This document shows, in pieces, positions 40,042-53,877 of a stretch of DNA of 64,000 bases. Origin of the DNA: Cercis canadensis (taxonomy: Eukaryota; Streptophyta; Magnoliopsida; Fabales; Fabaceae). The position numbers were made by a program, and so were the translations under genes. The notes beneath the pieces are model-generated. The model saw only the letters and a program-made list of their open reading frames with translations. It did no database searches and was not told where the DNA came from. The stretch lies in the NCBI GenBank assembly GCA_003255065.1, contig QAOA01003650.1, positions 124,001 through 188,000 of the forward strand, written 5' to 3'. Each line of letters opens with the position of its first letter. The stretch's first letter is position 1.

Positions 40042-40799
40042 TAAAGCTACTCTGTTGGTCTTAGTCATGGCAATTTCCACACATGCGTTACACAGTTCGT
40101 GTTGAGCTTATATGGATTCAGATTTTTATCCGATTGACCCATATGACCCGAATTGTAAACGGGTCATGTTGAGGTTTACTTGTGTAACCCGAGAATCAAA
40201 TAACCTGTTTATGAGGGGAAAAAAAAAAAGAATTCAAATGCTGGATTAGCCAATCTGTGTAACTCATTTAATAAAAGAGTTAATTGGGATATGAAAAGAA
40301 AATTTTATTGGTTGATAGAAATTCGGGTCATGTGGGTCATCCGTAAATAAATGATTTACATTTGATTCACAATCATCACCCATAGACTCTTAATCTGATA
40401 TCTTAATTTTGGGTTCTGAGATGTTCTTGTTCTTGTTTTACCAACATTGAAGCTACAAAACTTTGACGATTAACCTGCTTTCTCGAAAAGATTTTTACTT
40501 ACAAGGAGAAGGCAAGTCAATTAGTTTATGTAATTTCATCAGTAATAGATTTTTTTTTTCTTATGAGATCTGTAATAGATTTTATCACCTAACATAAACA
40601 TTCAATACTGAAATCCACTCAATGGAGTATATATTTATATAAACACATCAGTACATAAGCATCTTATTTATTTTTTTCTGTACAAACCTAATGAAAATTC
40701 AAAGGTAAATCTGCGGACATTGTTCTTATAATATACAATCCAAATGCTCACTGTAAAATTAATCCTTTTCACACCCAAAGTGATTTATTTGACATAGTT
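40042..40799. other. spacer between cyclin start and ADH-2 stop
   Basis: Serves as cyclin upstream and ADH-2 3' flank; counterparts are 14208-14966 and 56048-57453. Contains CGGGTCATG and TTGACCCATATGACC-type short repeats. No clear promoter elements stand out. Confidence 0.5.
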
Positions 40800-43702
<2,903 letters not shown>

Positions 43703-43795
43703 TTTATACTTAGCTTGAAACTGTGATTTCTCTTATACACACAAATTGCTTTTCTCTTTTTGCTTTGTCTGTGCATAAATGGGTGGCTTGAGTTG

Positions 43796-43884
43796 GATAT
43801 ATATACCCAGAGAACTTTCATATTCCAAGTTTAAAATTAAGCAACTTGAAGGAAGAAAAACCATTTAATCCGCTGGTTTTTGTT
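43796..43884 (-). promoter_or_regulatory. ADH-2 core promoter: TATA box and GT motifs
   Basis: This has the same arrangement as upstream of ADH-1: a TATATATA run (43796-43806) about 95 bases before the ATG, then AAAACCA and TGGTTT motifs at 43857-43884. Conservation between copies follows partly from recent duplication, so it is weak evidence of selection. Confidence 0.55.
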
Positions 43885-44888
43885 TCCTTACAAAGCTTGT
43901 AACTTTGTGAAAGGCTTCAACCAACGGCTGGTTTCGTCTTGAGAGCTCTGGTTTTCAGTGGTTGACTATGTAAACAATTGGCCAAGTTGCAGGCAGTGTG
44001 GACTATCCATTTCCATCAATCGGGTGGGTCTTGCCCTCTTGATGTACCCGGAAAAGAAAAGGGATTCATGTCTTTGACTTAATTTTTAGAGAATGATTTG
44101 TGGTAGACGTGCTATATTATCCCAAAGAGTTGTCTAGTTTATCAATGAGGTGTTTTCTTTTTTAATTCATAGTTTTTATTCCATGTATCAAACTAGATGT
44201 AAGTTTTTCTTAAGAATTGAATTTAGGTTTTTTTTAGTACTTTGACTATAATTATAGATTTGAACAACTCTGAGAACAATCTCAATATTATTCAACTACA
44301 GGCTGTTTGGTAGTTGAATTTAAGATTGGAACCTTAGTTGCCTTAGATGAAATGATATGTGTGTCTTATAGCACTCTCTCTTGTTATAAAGCTTACATGT
44401 TTGATGTCACAAGTTTCATTTTTGCTATCTACACTCTACTCCTTTCTCTTGTGCCTTGCATTGCGCTGGTATAAAAATGAGATTTCTCTTGTGCGTCCCC
44501 TGTATATGATACCTGGGTCTGTTATTGAATCTTTGTGTGCTACATGAACATAATTAAAGTTAATTATATAGTTAAAACAATGATGTTTTATGATCAAAGT
44601 TACATTTTCTCTTGCAGAATTCTCCATATAAAAAAAATTATCTAATTTACTCAAATTTCATGTGCATGTCAATTTATTACCTTTTGTTTGTGTTTTTAAG
44701 TTCTTTTAAGCAAATAGACTAATGTGTTTATTGAAAAAAAAATTAAATATTATTTCTACTTATATCTTACAAGTAAAGGAACACAAAAGAATAGCAACAC
44801 AGAATTGAGAAAATGTAAGGTGATTGCTATGCTACAATCACAAAAAATGGGAGGGTAGTGCTATGCTCTCATTTAGTTAGGTGGGTTT

Positions 44889-45152
44889 CAGTGGGACCAC
44901 TAAGTGAATTTAGTGTTATTGTAAAAATCTCAAAAAATTGAGTCACACAGTATATAATAGAACACACAATTTTTTATAAAATGCAAGAACGGCACAATAT
45001 AAAAATGTATGCCAAATTCTATTTGTTGACTTTCCTATATTGTGTTATTCTTGCATTTTATAAGAAACTATGTGCTTTGCAACATATTGTGTGACTTAAT
45101 TTTTCGAGATCTTCACAATAACACTAAATTTAGCCTCTAGATCCCACCAAAA
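44889..45152. mobile_element. fold-back element upstream of ADH-2
   Basis: Counterpart of 18941-19201, with the same mirrored arms and slightly different spacing. Confidence 0.6.
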
Positions 45153-46510
45153 GCCTCCCAATGAGGGGTGGTTAGCAAGCACTAAAATATAAACAGTGAA
45201 ACAAATGGATGAAAGGATTTATTTTACTTTAAAATATTTATTAAAAATTCTTGTACTCTCTTTTGAAAATATATTAGTGGACTAAATAATATGTAGCTTA
45301 GTGATACTAAGATCGTTCTCAAGGTTTATGAATTTTGTGTTCAAATTCAGAATTATTGGTGGGTCTAAATATGGTCCCTTTTGAATAATGGCCTTCCCTT
45401 CTCATCATAAATGGTTCAATTACAATTCAATGTGTTCCTTTGGATAAAGTCTAAGGACATGCAAAGCTGCTGACATTACAGGCTGTGAGAATCCCTCCTA
45501 CCATCACCCACTTTAGCTTTTCTTTCTTTCTCTCCTTTTTTTTATTTTTTATTTTTTGTTGGGTTGTTGTGCCACAGAAGTAAAACAAATGAAAAATATA
45601 ATTTATATCTGAATTATACATGATTCATAGAAGATAAATTTCACCCCCAAAAAAAATATTTCTATATGTTAAAAGTTTGAGTATGGTATAAATTTGTATT
45701 ATATGTCATTTTTTTGGTTATAAAAAGTTCAAAGTATGACCTTACAAGTAAATTATTTTGATCCTTACCAGCTGAACTAACCTCCTTGTTAGTATGTCAT
45801 GTTATTTTAGTTTGGTGTTCAATCATCGTATGTGATTATCTTTTTTGTTTATAGTTATCATGCATAATATATGTGGTTACTTTGCTATATAATAATCACG
45901 TATAAATTAGTTATATGTAATAATTTATTCTATTTTTAATATATGTAGCTATTGAAATTTATAAATAAGATTAAAGCACTAAATTGGAGTGATGTGGATT
46001 AAACTTTTTTAGCACATAAAAATATTTTTTTTTCAATAACATTTACAACACAAAAGTCTAGGTGATTGTCTCTGGTTTGATTTTCTATTTTTCCAATACC
46101 TTCAACTAAAAAAATTTAGCTTTCATTGGAAAAATTTAAATAAAAAAAATCGTGGAAGATAAACAACAAAAAAGTGAAAAAAGCAAAACCTTAGCTATAA
46201 CCCAATTCATGAATAGAGGTATATCCCACACTAAAAGCAGACATAAATAGACATTCAAGGAGTGCCCATCGAAATCAATGGGGAAGCCATGCGCGCATGT
46301 AATACAACATTTACATATTGAGGGTTTGCACTATAGAAACCCATTAAAGCATCATCATGCATGTTATGTTTTATCTTCTGAACTTTAGGCTTGGACACGT
46401 TTTGTCATGGGAGTGATTTGAATCTTTCAAAGTGAAGTTTCTATTTTAGAAAGTAAAATGTACTTAACGTTCAACAACAAGAATGACAAGCTAAAACTCA
46501 ACGTGTCCTT

Positions 46511-46683
46511 CAAGAAGTTAATCAAGGGGCTTATTTTTTATCTAAATATGGTGCTAGTCATATTCTTTGGCTTGGTTCTCTGGAGTTTGCCTCCCAAGAG
46601 TTATCTACTATTTGTCTATTGAACCGTATGGGTGTTTGTTTTCTTAAACCATAGTTCTTTCTCTTTTTGTTCTTGTGTACCAA
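46511..46683 (+). mobile_element. possible 5'-truncated LINE tail
   Basis: About 170 bases in unit 3, absent from unit 1 near 3497. It ends TTCTTGTGTACCAAAGAAAA, like plant LINE 3' ends, with AAGAA on both sides. Too short for a sure call. Confidence 0.35.
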
Positions 46684-46896
46684 AGAAAAATGTACTTGGA
46701 TAGCTACTAATAAGAGAATCAAAAAAATATATATTTTTAAAAATTTATAAATCCTTTTTTAAGTGCACTTTACTCTTTAAATTCCATAGAGTTATTATCT
46801 ATTCGCAAATAAAAATAAGAATATTCCTTTTAACCATTTTTTTTATAAAATTGTACCATGACTAAAAAAAAAAAAAGGGAAAAGTCCTAAAACCCC

Positions 46897-47271
46897 CTTG
46901 AACTATGCTCTTATTGCACTTTACCTCTCATGCTTCAAAAACGTAGGAAAGGCCTCCTTGAACTTTAAAAATGTGTACTTTACTCCCACGACTCGAACGT
47001 CCGTCCATTAATGGACGGAAGAAGGGATTTGAAAATTATAATTTGACCTCAAAATTCTTTGAATATTACTTTTTGACCCCACTTTTTATAAATTTATTTT
47101 TATTTATACCCTTATAAAATTACACTATGACCCAGATTAATCACATTATGTGCACATTAATGGACGGACATCAGGGTCGGGGGGTAAAGTGCACATTTTG
47201 AAAGTTCAATGAGGTCTTTCCTACGTTTTTAAAGCATAGGGGGTAAAGTGCAATAAGAGTATAGTTGAAGA
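46897..47271. mobile_element. MITE with long terminal inverted repeats
   Basis: The left arm (CTTGAACTATGCTCTTATTG...) and right arm (its inverted form ending TATAGTTGAAG at 47270) match imperfectly for about 90 bases, including TTGCACTTTACC and CGTAGGAAAGGCCT-type blocks. The core is AT-rich with no ORF. The right terminus runs into a single N at 47272 and a poly-A, so the outer end and any target duplication are not visible. The element is absent from the corresponding place in unit 1 (about 3680). Confidence 0.7.
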
Positions 47272-47272
47272 N
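47272..47272. other. single N at the right edge of a MITE
   Basis: N followed by a poly-A; the expected outer end of the MITE at 46897-47271 is missing here, so sequence was probably lost at the join. Confidence 0.6.
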
Positions 47273-47449
47273 AAAAAAAAAAGAACATTTTTAGTTATTA
47301 TCTATTATGTTCCAAATGAGTTCAATTTTAATCTATATATATATGACTGAGAATCTGAGATTATGTATGGGTACTATTTGGTTAAAAAAAAAGAAGAGAG
47401 AATTAAGGAAAAAGAAATGTAAAAAACATTTTTTTTTTCATAAACAGAT

Positions 47450-47594
47450 GAAAATTACTAAAATAGAAAATTGCCCACTGGTCATCGTGTGATCTCATTT
47501 ACAGGTCACAATGACCATTTAATTGTATCATTTGACCAGTGGTCATTAAGTGATGCTCAATAGTCATTTTTCTATTTTAGTAATTATCATTTTC
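47450..47594. mobile_element. short MITE, unit 3 copy
   Basis: Same element as 4574-4715; the inverted ends are better preserved here (TACTAAAATAGAAAA and TTTTCTATTTTAGTA). Confidence 0.5.
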
Positions 47595-47769
47595 CTGCTC
47601 AGTGCCAGCTATGAAAACAATCCAAAATTCATAACAATAATAAGGTATAGGGCATGAGGCTTCTAAAATGGGTTTTTGTGGTCACATTTCTAAATTATAC
47701 TCAGAATGCTTAGTTTTCTTTTCTTTGTTCATGTGTTCACTAAATGCCTGGAATTGAATCTTATTTTAA

Positions 47770-48455
47770 TTGAAGCCTTTGAATAATGACCAACTATGGA
47801 TAGTGCTGGTAACAATGATGGTCAGGTTTCAGACAAATTGTCTCAACTCATCCCTAATCCCCTCTGGCATTCCTGCAGGTTCAGCTTTTGCTTATATTTG
47901 CTGGAGTATTTGGCAACACAGGAATAAATGGGCTTTTGAGAATCAGCCCTTTGTAGCTTCCCAAATTTTTTTCCTTTGCTTTGGAAAGAGCCTGTGAGTT
48001 TTTCTTCCTTAGCGCAAAAAATTCTTTAGGTCATCATAGATTTGAAACCCATATTCAGTGGCAACCCCCACCTCTTGATTGTTTTAAACTGAATACAGAT
48101 GGTTCAGCTCTTAGGAACCCAGGTTTACTTGGCGCAGGGGATATTATTAGACACCACAGAGGAGAGTGGGTGTTTGGCTTCTCCAAGAAATTAGGGTTTG
48201 GATCACCAAACCTTGCTGAACTTTGGGCAGTGTTGGAAGGCGTTAGTTTAGCAATCCAGTTGGGAATCACAAGCTCTATATATTGAAGTTGATTCTAAAT
48301 TTGTTGTTAATATTTTGAAGGATATACACAGTTCTAACCATCATTTTAACCCACTGGTTCAACAATGCAGGGCACTATTGCAGGGATTCCCTTTTTTAAT
48401 CTGAAACATGTGTTCAGAGAAGCAAATCACTGTGCAGATGCTATGGCTAAAACGT
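47770..48455 (+). pseudogene. LINE-type RNase H domain fragment, copy 3
   Basis: Same domain, with ICWSIWQHRNKWAFEN, CFKLNTDGSAL, AELWAVLEGVS and REANHCADAMAKT in order. At least two frameshifts are visible: around 47975, and near 48278 where SSIY replaces KLYIEVDS. It is the only copy that keeps the natural-looking ADAMAKT ending followed by a stop. It is joined upstream to a shortened spacer. Confidence 0.75.
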
Positions 48456-48682
48456 GACACAAGTTGAACGTCCAGTGTGAAATTTTTTGTGGGGGAGCAG
48501 AGGTATATTCATGTTGAATAGTGTTATTTCTATAAAATTTTATACATCATTTTTAATTTATATACTTATAAAATTTGAATTTAAGTTCACTTAGCATTCA
48601 TTCTTAACTCACATGATTTTTGGTTTTGGCGGATCAAATATTTCTGCACTACATGTTAAGTAGTTATTTACTTGCCAATCAT

Positions 48683-48740
48683 TTTTTTTTGCCTATAAAT
48701 AAATAGAGATTGCAATTACAATTGAGAGGATTCAAATTAG
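48683..48740 (-). mobile_element. truncated SINE copy in unit 3
   Basis: The 3' half (poly-A side) of the same SINE. The sequence jumps at about 48740 to spacer that lies some 3.5 kb further on in unit 1, so the A-box half and right flanking repeat were lost in a deletion. Confidence 0.55.
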
Positions 48741-48938
48741 GATTCTTCCAAAGAGAATTTGAAATTTCAATATCAATTGTTAGAAACTATTGCATATTTA
48801 ATACAAAAGAATGATACTTCTCCGTTATAGATCAATATATTTCGAAATTGAGAATGATGATTCCATTTTAGGCTTTATTCTAAAGAATGAGCTTTCTTAT
48901 ATTTGGTAGCAAGAGTAATTTAAAAAAAAAAAAAAAAA

Positions 48939-48939
48939 N
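48939..48939. other. single N in a poly-A run
   Basis: Homopolymer join in spacer. Units 1 and 2 have only about 5-14 A here (29637, 35070). Confidence 0.6.
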
Positions 48940-50280
48940 AAAAAAAAAAAAAGCATGAAATGATAATCTCATTCATGGCCTTGATTCCACATAAGTGGGA
49001 ATCAGCATTCTCACATTGAGATGTGGAAATGATTTCATGCTCCATAGAACGAGATTAATTTTGTTTCCAACCTATCCTCATTATATTTTTTGGTTGGTTA
49101 CCTAGGAATGGAATGCATTATAGAAACGAAAAGGATTACATGGGTAAAACCCTTAATATCAAATCCTCTGGTTCCTTTGAAACATGAAACTTAGTAAATG
49201 TTATAAAAAAAAAAAAAAAGTTTACTTTCTTTATGAAAAGTATGCACATGTTCGTGTAAAATGACCTTTCCTGCCACACTTGTAGCACTAGTCATCTTTG
49301 CGGTGATATTTCTTTTCTTCTCTGTCATCTCTGTATTAGGGTTGTCTAGCTCCCCCTCGCTATGGACCTCGTCCTCTCCCACGTCAGCCTCTTTGCCAAC
49401 CTTGTTGTCTTCTACTCGAGTTTTCATCTTCATTGCTAGACTTTGCAGCTATCATGTCTTCTCTAGGCACTCTCTTTTGGCAAAAAGAACCCTATCCTCC
49501 TCTTTTATTGAAACTTTAGACATTTGCTTATCTAAAGCTTATTGGTTGGCCAAGATACTTTTTAGCTCCTTCAAAGTTGGTCTTTGGCCCATCCTCGAGT
49601 AGCTGTAACTATTCCTTGGCATTTGGAATTTAATCCATGAATAATAATTCTCCGTTTCCTCGCATTGCTGATTGCACTATCCGAATCCATTTTTACAATT
49701 TCATTGCAAATGGATTTCACTTTGATGAAATATTGACTCACCGACATGTCTCCTTGTTCGGTTGACATGAGCTTATTCTCCAACAGTTGCAATTTTGTAT
49801 CATTCTTCCTCGTGAATAGTGTTGCCAAGGTATCCCAGACCTCCTTCGGTGTTGATAAGTCCTTAATTCGCTGCAAGAACTCGTCCTCCATGGTGACAGA
49901 CAACACATAAATGGTTTTCCCGACTTTAATCTTCCACTTCTTCTTTTCCTCCTCGTCAATTGGTGGGGTTGTTTCTGCACCACCAACTACACTCCATAGA
50001 TCTTGCCAGAGCATATAGTACTGAATACAAATGCTCCATGTATCATAATTGTTGTTGTTCAACTTCTCAATTGAGCTTGTTGAAGATGCAAGATCCGCCA
50101 TGGTAATTGGTTAGTGCTTGGCACTCAACCAATCAAGCATGGTTCCAAACCACCAAATATCACAGTCCCAGACTATGTTTTAGCAGAATCTTCTTGTAGC
50201 ACAGTCCCTGACTGCAATCACTCGAACTATATGCTGACTCGAACAAGCAGGCCATTTGATAACCAAGCTCTGAAACCAAT

Positions 50281-50630
50281 TGAAGGAAAAAATAGAAGAT
50301 AAATAATAACTATTCACACATACACACGGAAAAGAAGAAAGATGTTTTCAACACATTTCACTCCAAAATATTGATACATGTGGTGCATGGTTAGCAAGCC
50401 TTTTATAGCCTAATTTAACTAATATAATATTACAAACCTACTAGAAAAAATTAGAATATTGATGTAGTAAAAAAATTCGGCTTCCTTGTCAACTTGGATT
50501 TCGGCTTGTGCTTATCTTCTAAAGTTTGTAAAACTTCAAAGCTTATCCTTTTATAGTCAACTTTGTGGGCTGCATAGCTATCTTGTGTGGCTATCTCTTA
50601 CCAACAATAAAAAATGGTGACTTCTCAATA
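50281..50630 (-). repeat. copia LTR, left, minus orientation
   Basis: About 350 bases, alike to the right LTR in inverted orientation, with the primer binding site adjoining its left edge. Confidence 0.8.
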
Positions 50631-52485
50631 CTCTAAAGAAATTGAAGAGCAAATGCAAAAGCAAATGGAGGTGCAATCAAAAGACAAGGAATTACCGCCA
50701 ACACAAGGAGAAGTTGTTGATGCTGAATCATTGTCAGGTCAAGACAGAGCAAGATCTTTAGATAAAGAGAAAAGCCCTTGGCGATAAGGAGTACACATTC
50801 AATCTCCAGAGGATGAGAGACCAAGTCAGATAGAACAATTAGAGGAGGAAATTCTTCAACCACAACTGAGAAGATCTATGAGGATTCAGAAGCCAAATCC
50901 GAAATATGCCCATATAGTGCTAGTAGAAGACAATGGCATAAGGAGCCAAGCACTTACAAATAAGCAACTCAGTCCAAGGAGTAGAGAGATGCAATGAGAG
51001 AAGAGATAAAGGCGGTAAAACAAAATGAAACCTGGAAACTAGTGCCACAACCTACCAGAATACAACCCATCTCATGTAAATGGGTGTACAAGATGAAGAC
51101 TCATCCTGATGGATCAGTAGAGGTACAAGGTTCGTTTAGTGGCATGAGGATTTACACAAAAATATGGACTAGACTACGATGAGACATTGAGTCCAGTGGC
51201 TAAAATCACTACAGTTCATGTTCTATTAGCACTTGTAGCTAGTAAATCATGGAGGCTCTCGCAAATGGACGTCAAAAATGCATTTTTGCATGGTGAATTA
51301 GATAGAGAAATATACATGGAATAGCCGAAAGGTTTTGAAAGCAAAGATCACTCGGGATATGTATGCAAGTTGAAGAAAACACTATACGAGTTGAAACAGG
51401 CACCAAGAGCATGGTATGGGAAAATAGCAAAATTTCTAATACAAAGTGGATATTCTGTGGCACTAGCAGATTCAAGCTTGTTCACGAAGGTACAAGATGG
51501 CAAGGTAGCTACAGTACTAGTGTACGTGGATGATCTTATTATTACTAGAGATGATGAATAAGAGATTTGTCGAACAAGAGGTAATCTATCTGTATGTTTT
51601 CAAATGAAGGAGCTTGGAGAGTTAAAATATTTTTTGGGACTTGAGATTCAAAGAGCCAAGGATGAGTTATTTCTGTCTCAACAAAAATATGCTCAAGATC
51701 TACTAGAGAAATATGGCATGTTGAATTGCGAACCAATCTCAACGCCTATGGAAATTAATGTTAGATTGTGCTTAGCAGAAGGAAAAGAATTGGAGGATGC
51801 CACAATGTATAGACAGCTAGTAGGTAGTTTAATCTACCTCACTTTGACTCAACTTGATATATCACATGCAGTTGGTGGCAGAAGCCGAGAAAACCACATT
51901 TGGATGCAATACGTCGAATTTTAAGGTATATTAAGAGTACTATTGATTATGAGATATTTTACAAGAAAGATGTACCATGTGAAGTCCTAGGATATTGTGA
52001 CGCTGATTATGCTGGTGACTGTTACACTCGTCGTTCAACAACTGGATATATATTTGCTTTAAGATCAGGAGCAGTGCCCTGGTGTAGTAAGAGACAACCC
52101 ACTGTGTCTTTGTCAAGTACAAAAGCAGAATATAGAGCAGCAGCTATGGCAGCTCAAGAATGTATGTGGCTGATGCAACTATTGCAAGATCTACATCAAC
52201 CGACTAACTATGCAGTAAAGTTATATTGTGACAATCATTCAGTAGTTCAATTAGCTGAAAATCCTATTTTTCATGCCAAGACCAAACATGTGGAAGTACA
52301 TTATCATTTTATCAGAGAAATGGTATTGCAAGAAGACATCAAATGAAATATATTAGAACTGAAGACCAAGTTGCAGATATATTTACCAAAGGGTTTGGTG
52401 GTTCGAAATTTGAAGAATTTAGAAGACAACATGGTATGACTACAAGATTCGAAATAAGGCCGAAATAAAAAATGTTGAGGGGGAC

Positions 52486-52841
52486 TATTGAGAAGCCACC
52501 ATTTTTTTATTATCGGTAAGAGATAGCTACACAAGATAGCTATGCAGCCTACAAAGTTGACCATAAAAGGATAAACTTTAATGTTTTACAGGCTCTAGAA
52601 GATAAGCACAAGCCGAAATCCAAGTTGACAAGGAAACCGAATTTTTTGACTGCATCAATATTGTAGTTTCTTCTTAAGTAGGTTTGTAATATTATATTAG
52701 TTAAATTAGGCTATAAAAGGCTTGCTAACCATGCACCACATGTATCAATATTTTGGAGTGAAATGTATTGAAAACATCTTTCTTCTCTTCCGTGTGTATG
52801 TGTGAATAGTTATTCTTTCTCTTCTTCTATTTTTTCCTTCA
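52486..52841 (+). repeat. copia LTR, right, plus orientation
   Basis: About 356 bases ending CCTTCA, preceded by the purine tract GTTGAGGGGGAC and followed directly by host spacer that matches the region beside the intact cyclin gene. Confidence 0.8.
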
Positions 52842-53206
52842 TGTAGGCCTATCTTCCTCCCTAAATTCTTTTCTGGATGATCTGTAAATTATACATATAA
52901 TCTTCATTCAAATTCGGCAGCTTCTCAATTGTAATGGTTAACATGTATTAGAAAGCGGTTGATTCCTCTCTAAGAAATTCGAGACATATTCAAAAGTGCT
53001 TCTATCTTTCGAAATTTATTTACCTCAGGTCACAACTCACAACTTACAACTCACAAGATGGCTCAAGTATATGCTTCAGAATCTCCCTCACTATTTTTGT
53101 GATAACTTCATTGTATAACTAAAACCTTTTGTTAGTTCCTTGGTACCAGAAGTCCGTACATATAACCATAAATAGCTAAATTTCAATTTTCATGCTAGAA
53201 TAATGA

Positions 53207-53465
53207 AGAGTTAAATATATATATTTTGTCCTTAAATTATTTCTCAAATGTCAATTTAATCCATGATTTATTTTTTTGTGTCACTATATTCCTCGATTCA
53301 TCACTCTGCACACAAAATGAATCCTTTAAATGATCATTTTTGTTGCTTACGAGGACTGATTTGGCAGGTAGAGAAATTATTCAAGGACTAAAGTGACACA
53401 AAAAATAAATCATGAACTAAAGTGACATTTAAAAAATAATTCACACACGAAAAATGTATTTTATT
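53207..53465. mobile_element. same MITE in intron 8 of the cyclin pseudogene
   Basis: Counterpart of 37212-37465, without the extra tandem copy of the right part. This suggests the tandem gain happened only in the intact cyclin copy. Confidence 0.55.
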
Positions 53466-53575
53466 CAATAATGAATGAATAAACAAAATTTGATGCAACA
53501 TATGATATTTCAGTCCCCTAAATGCAGTAAGACCAGAGGAACTAATATGTCAGACATGAGAGCCAGGGACTTGAA

Positions 53576-53877
53576 TAAAGAGGATATCAATTGAAGAAAA
53601 TAATAGCAAACCAAACACAAGAAATTAATGACAGAAGATGTAAATGAGACAGAAAATGAGGGAAAGGATAATAACTCAGGCATCATTCCATGCGTGTCAA
53701 GCATCAGAGTTATAAAAAAAAAAAANTAAAGAGGATATCAATTGAAGAAAATAATAGCAAACCAAACACAAGAAATTAATGACAGAAGATGTAAATGAGA
53801 CAGAAAATGAGGGAAAGGATAATAACTCAGGCATCATTCCATGCGTGTCAAGCATCAGAGTTATAAAAAAAAAAAAA
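53576..53877. other. contig join: 150-base repeat either side of an N
   Basis: 53576-53725 and 53727-53877 are the same sequence, differing in poly-A length, split by N at 53726. It lies in intron 8 of the cyclin pseudogene. The intact copy has one version (about 37680-37850). Confidence 0.8.

Larger units (their letters stand above)
43885..47769. other. ADH-2 upstream region and unit 3 left spacer
   Basis: 43885-45350 is ADH upstream sequence. 45355-46420 matches 1410-2570, and 46430-46860 matches 3425-3660 apart from the possible LINE tail. Then come the MITE at 46897 and a piece equal to 4427-4790. A CAAATTATAC... jump at about 47692 skips to the equivalent of 6970. No gene seen. Confidence 0.55.
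48456..49250. other. shortened spacer of unit 3
   Basis: 48485-48740 equals 9110-9370. It then jumps to the equivalent of 12797-13195 (48740-49178), then to the cyclin 3' flank (49185-49250). Two large deletions relative to unit 1 are implied. Confidence 0.6.
49251..52841. mobile_element. Ty1/copia retrotransposon fossil, rearranged
   Basis: A copia-family element with parts in two orientations. On the minus strand are a gag region (49251-50101), a primer binding site resembling the initiator-Met type (about 50265-50279) and an LTR (50281-50630). On the plus strand are a reverse transcriptase and RNase H region (about 50631-52470), a purine tract and an LTR (52486-52841). The LTRs are alike but inverted relative to each other. 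The integrase part is not seen. The element is broken in several places and could not be active. The empty site is visible at about 36836 beside the intact cyclin gene. Confidence 0.85.

Noticed and set aside
49261-49602. 113-codon plus-strand ORF with hydrophobic start
   Set aside because: Antisense to the gag part of the copia fossil.
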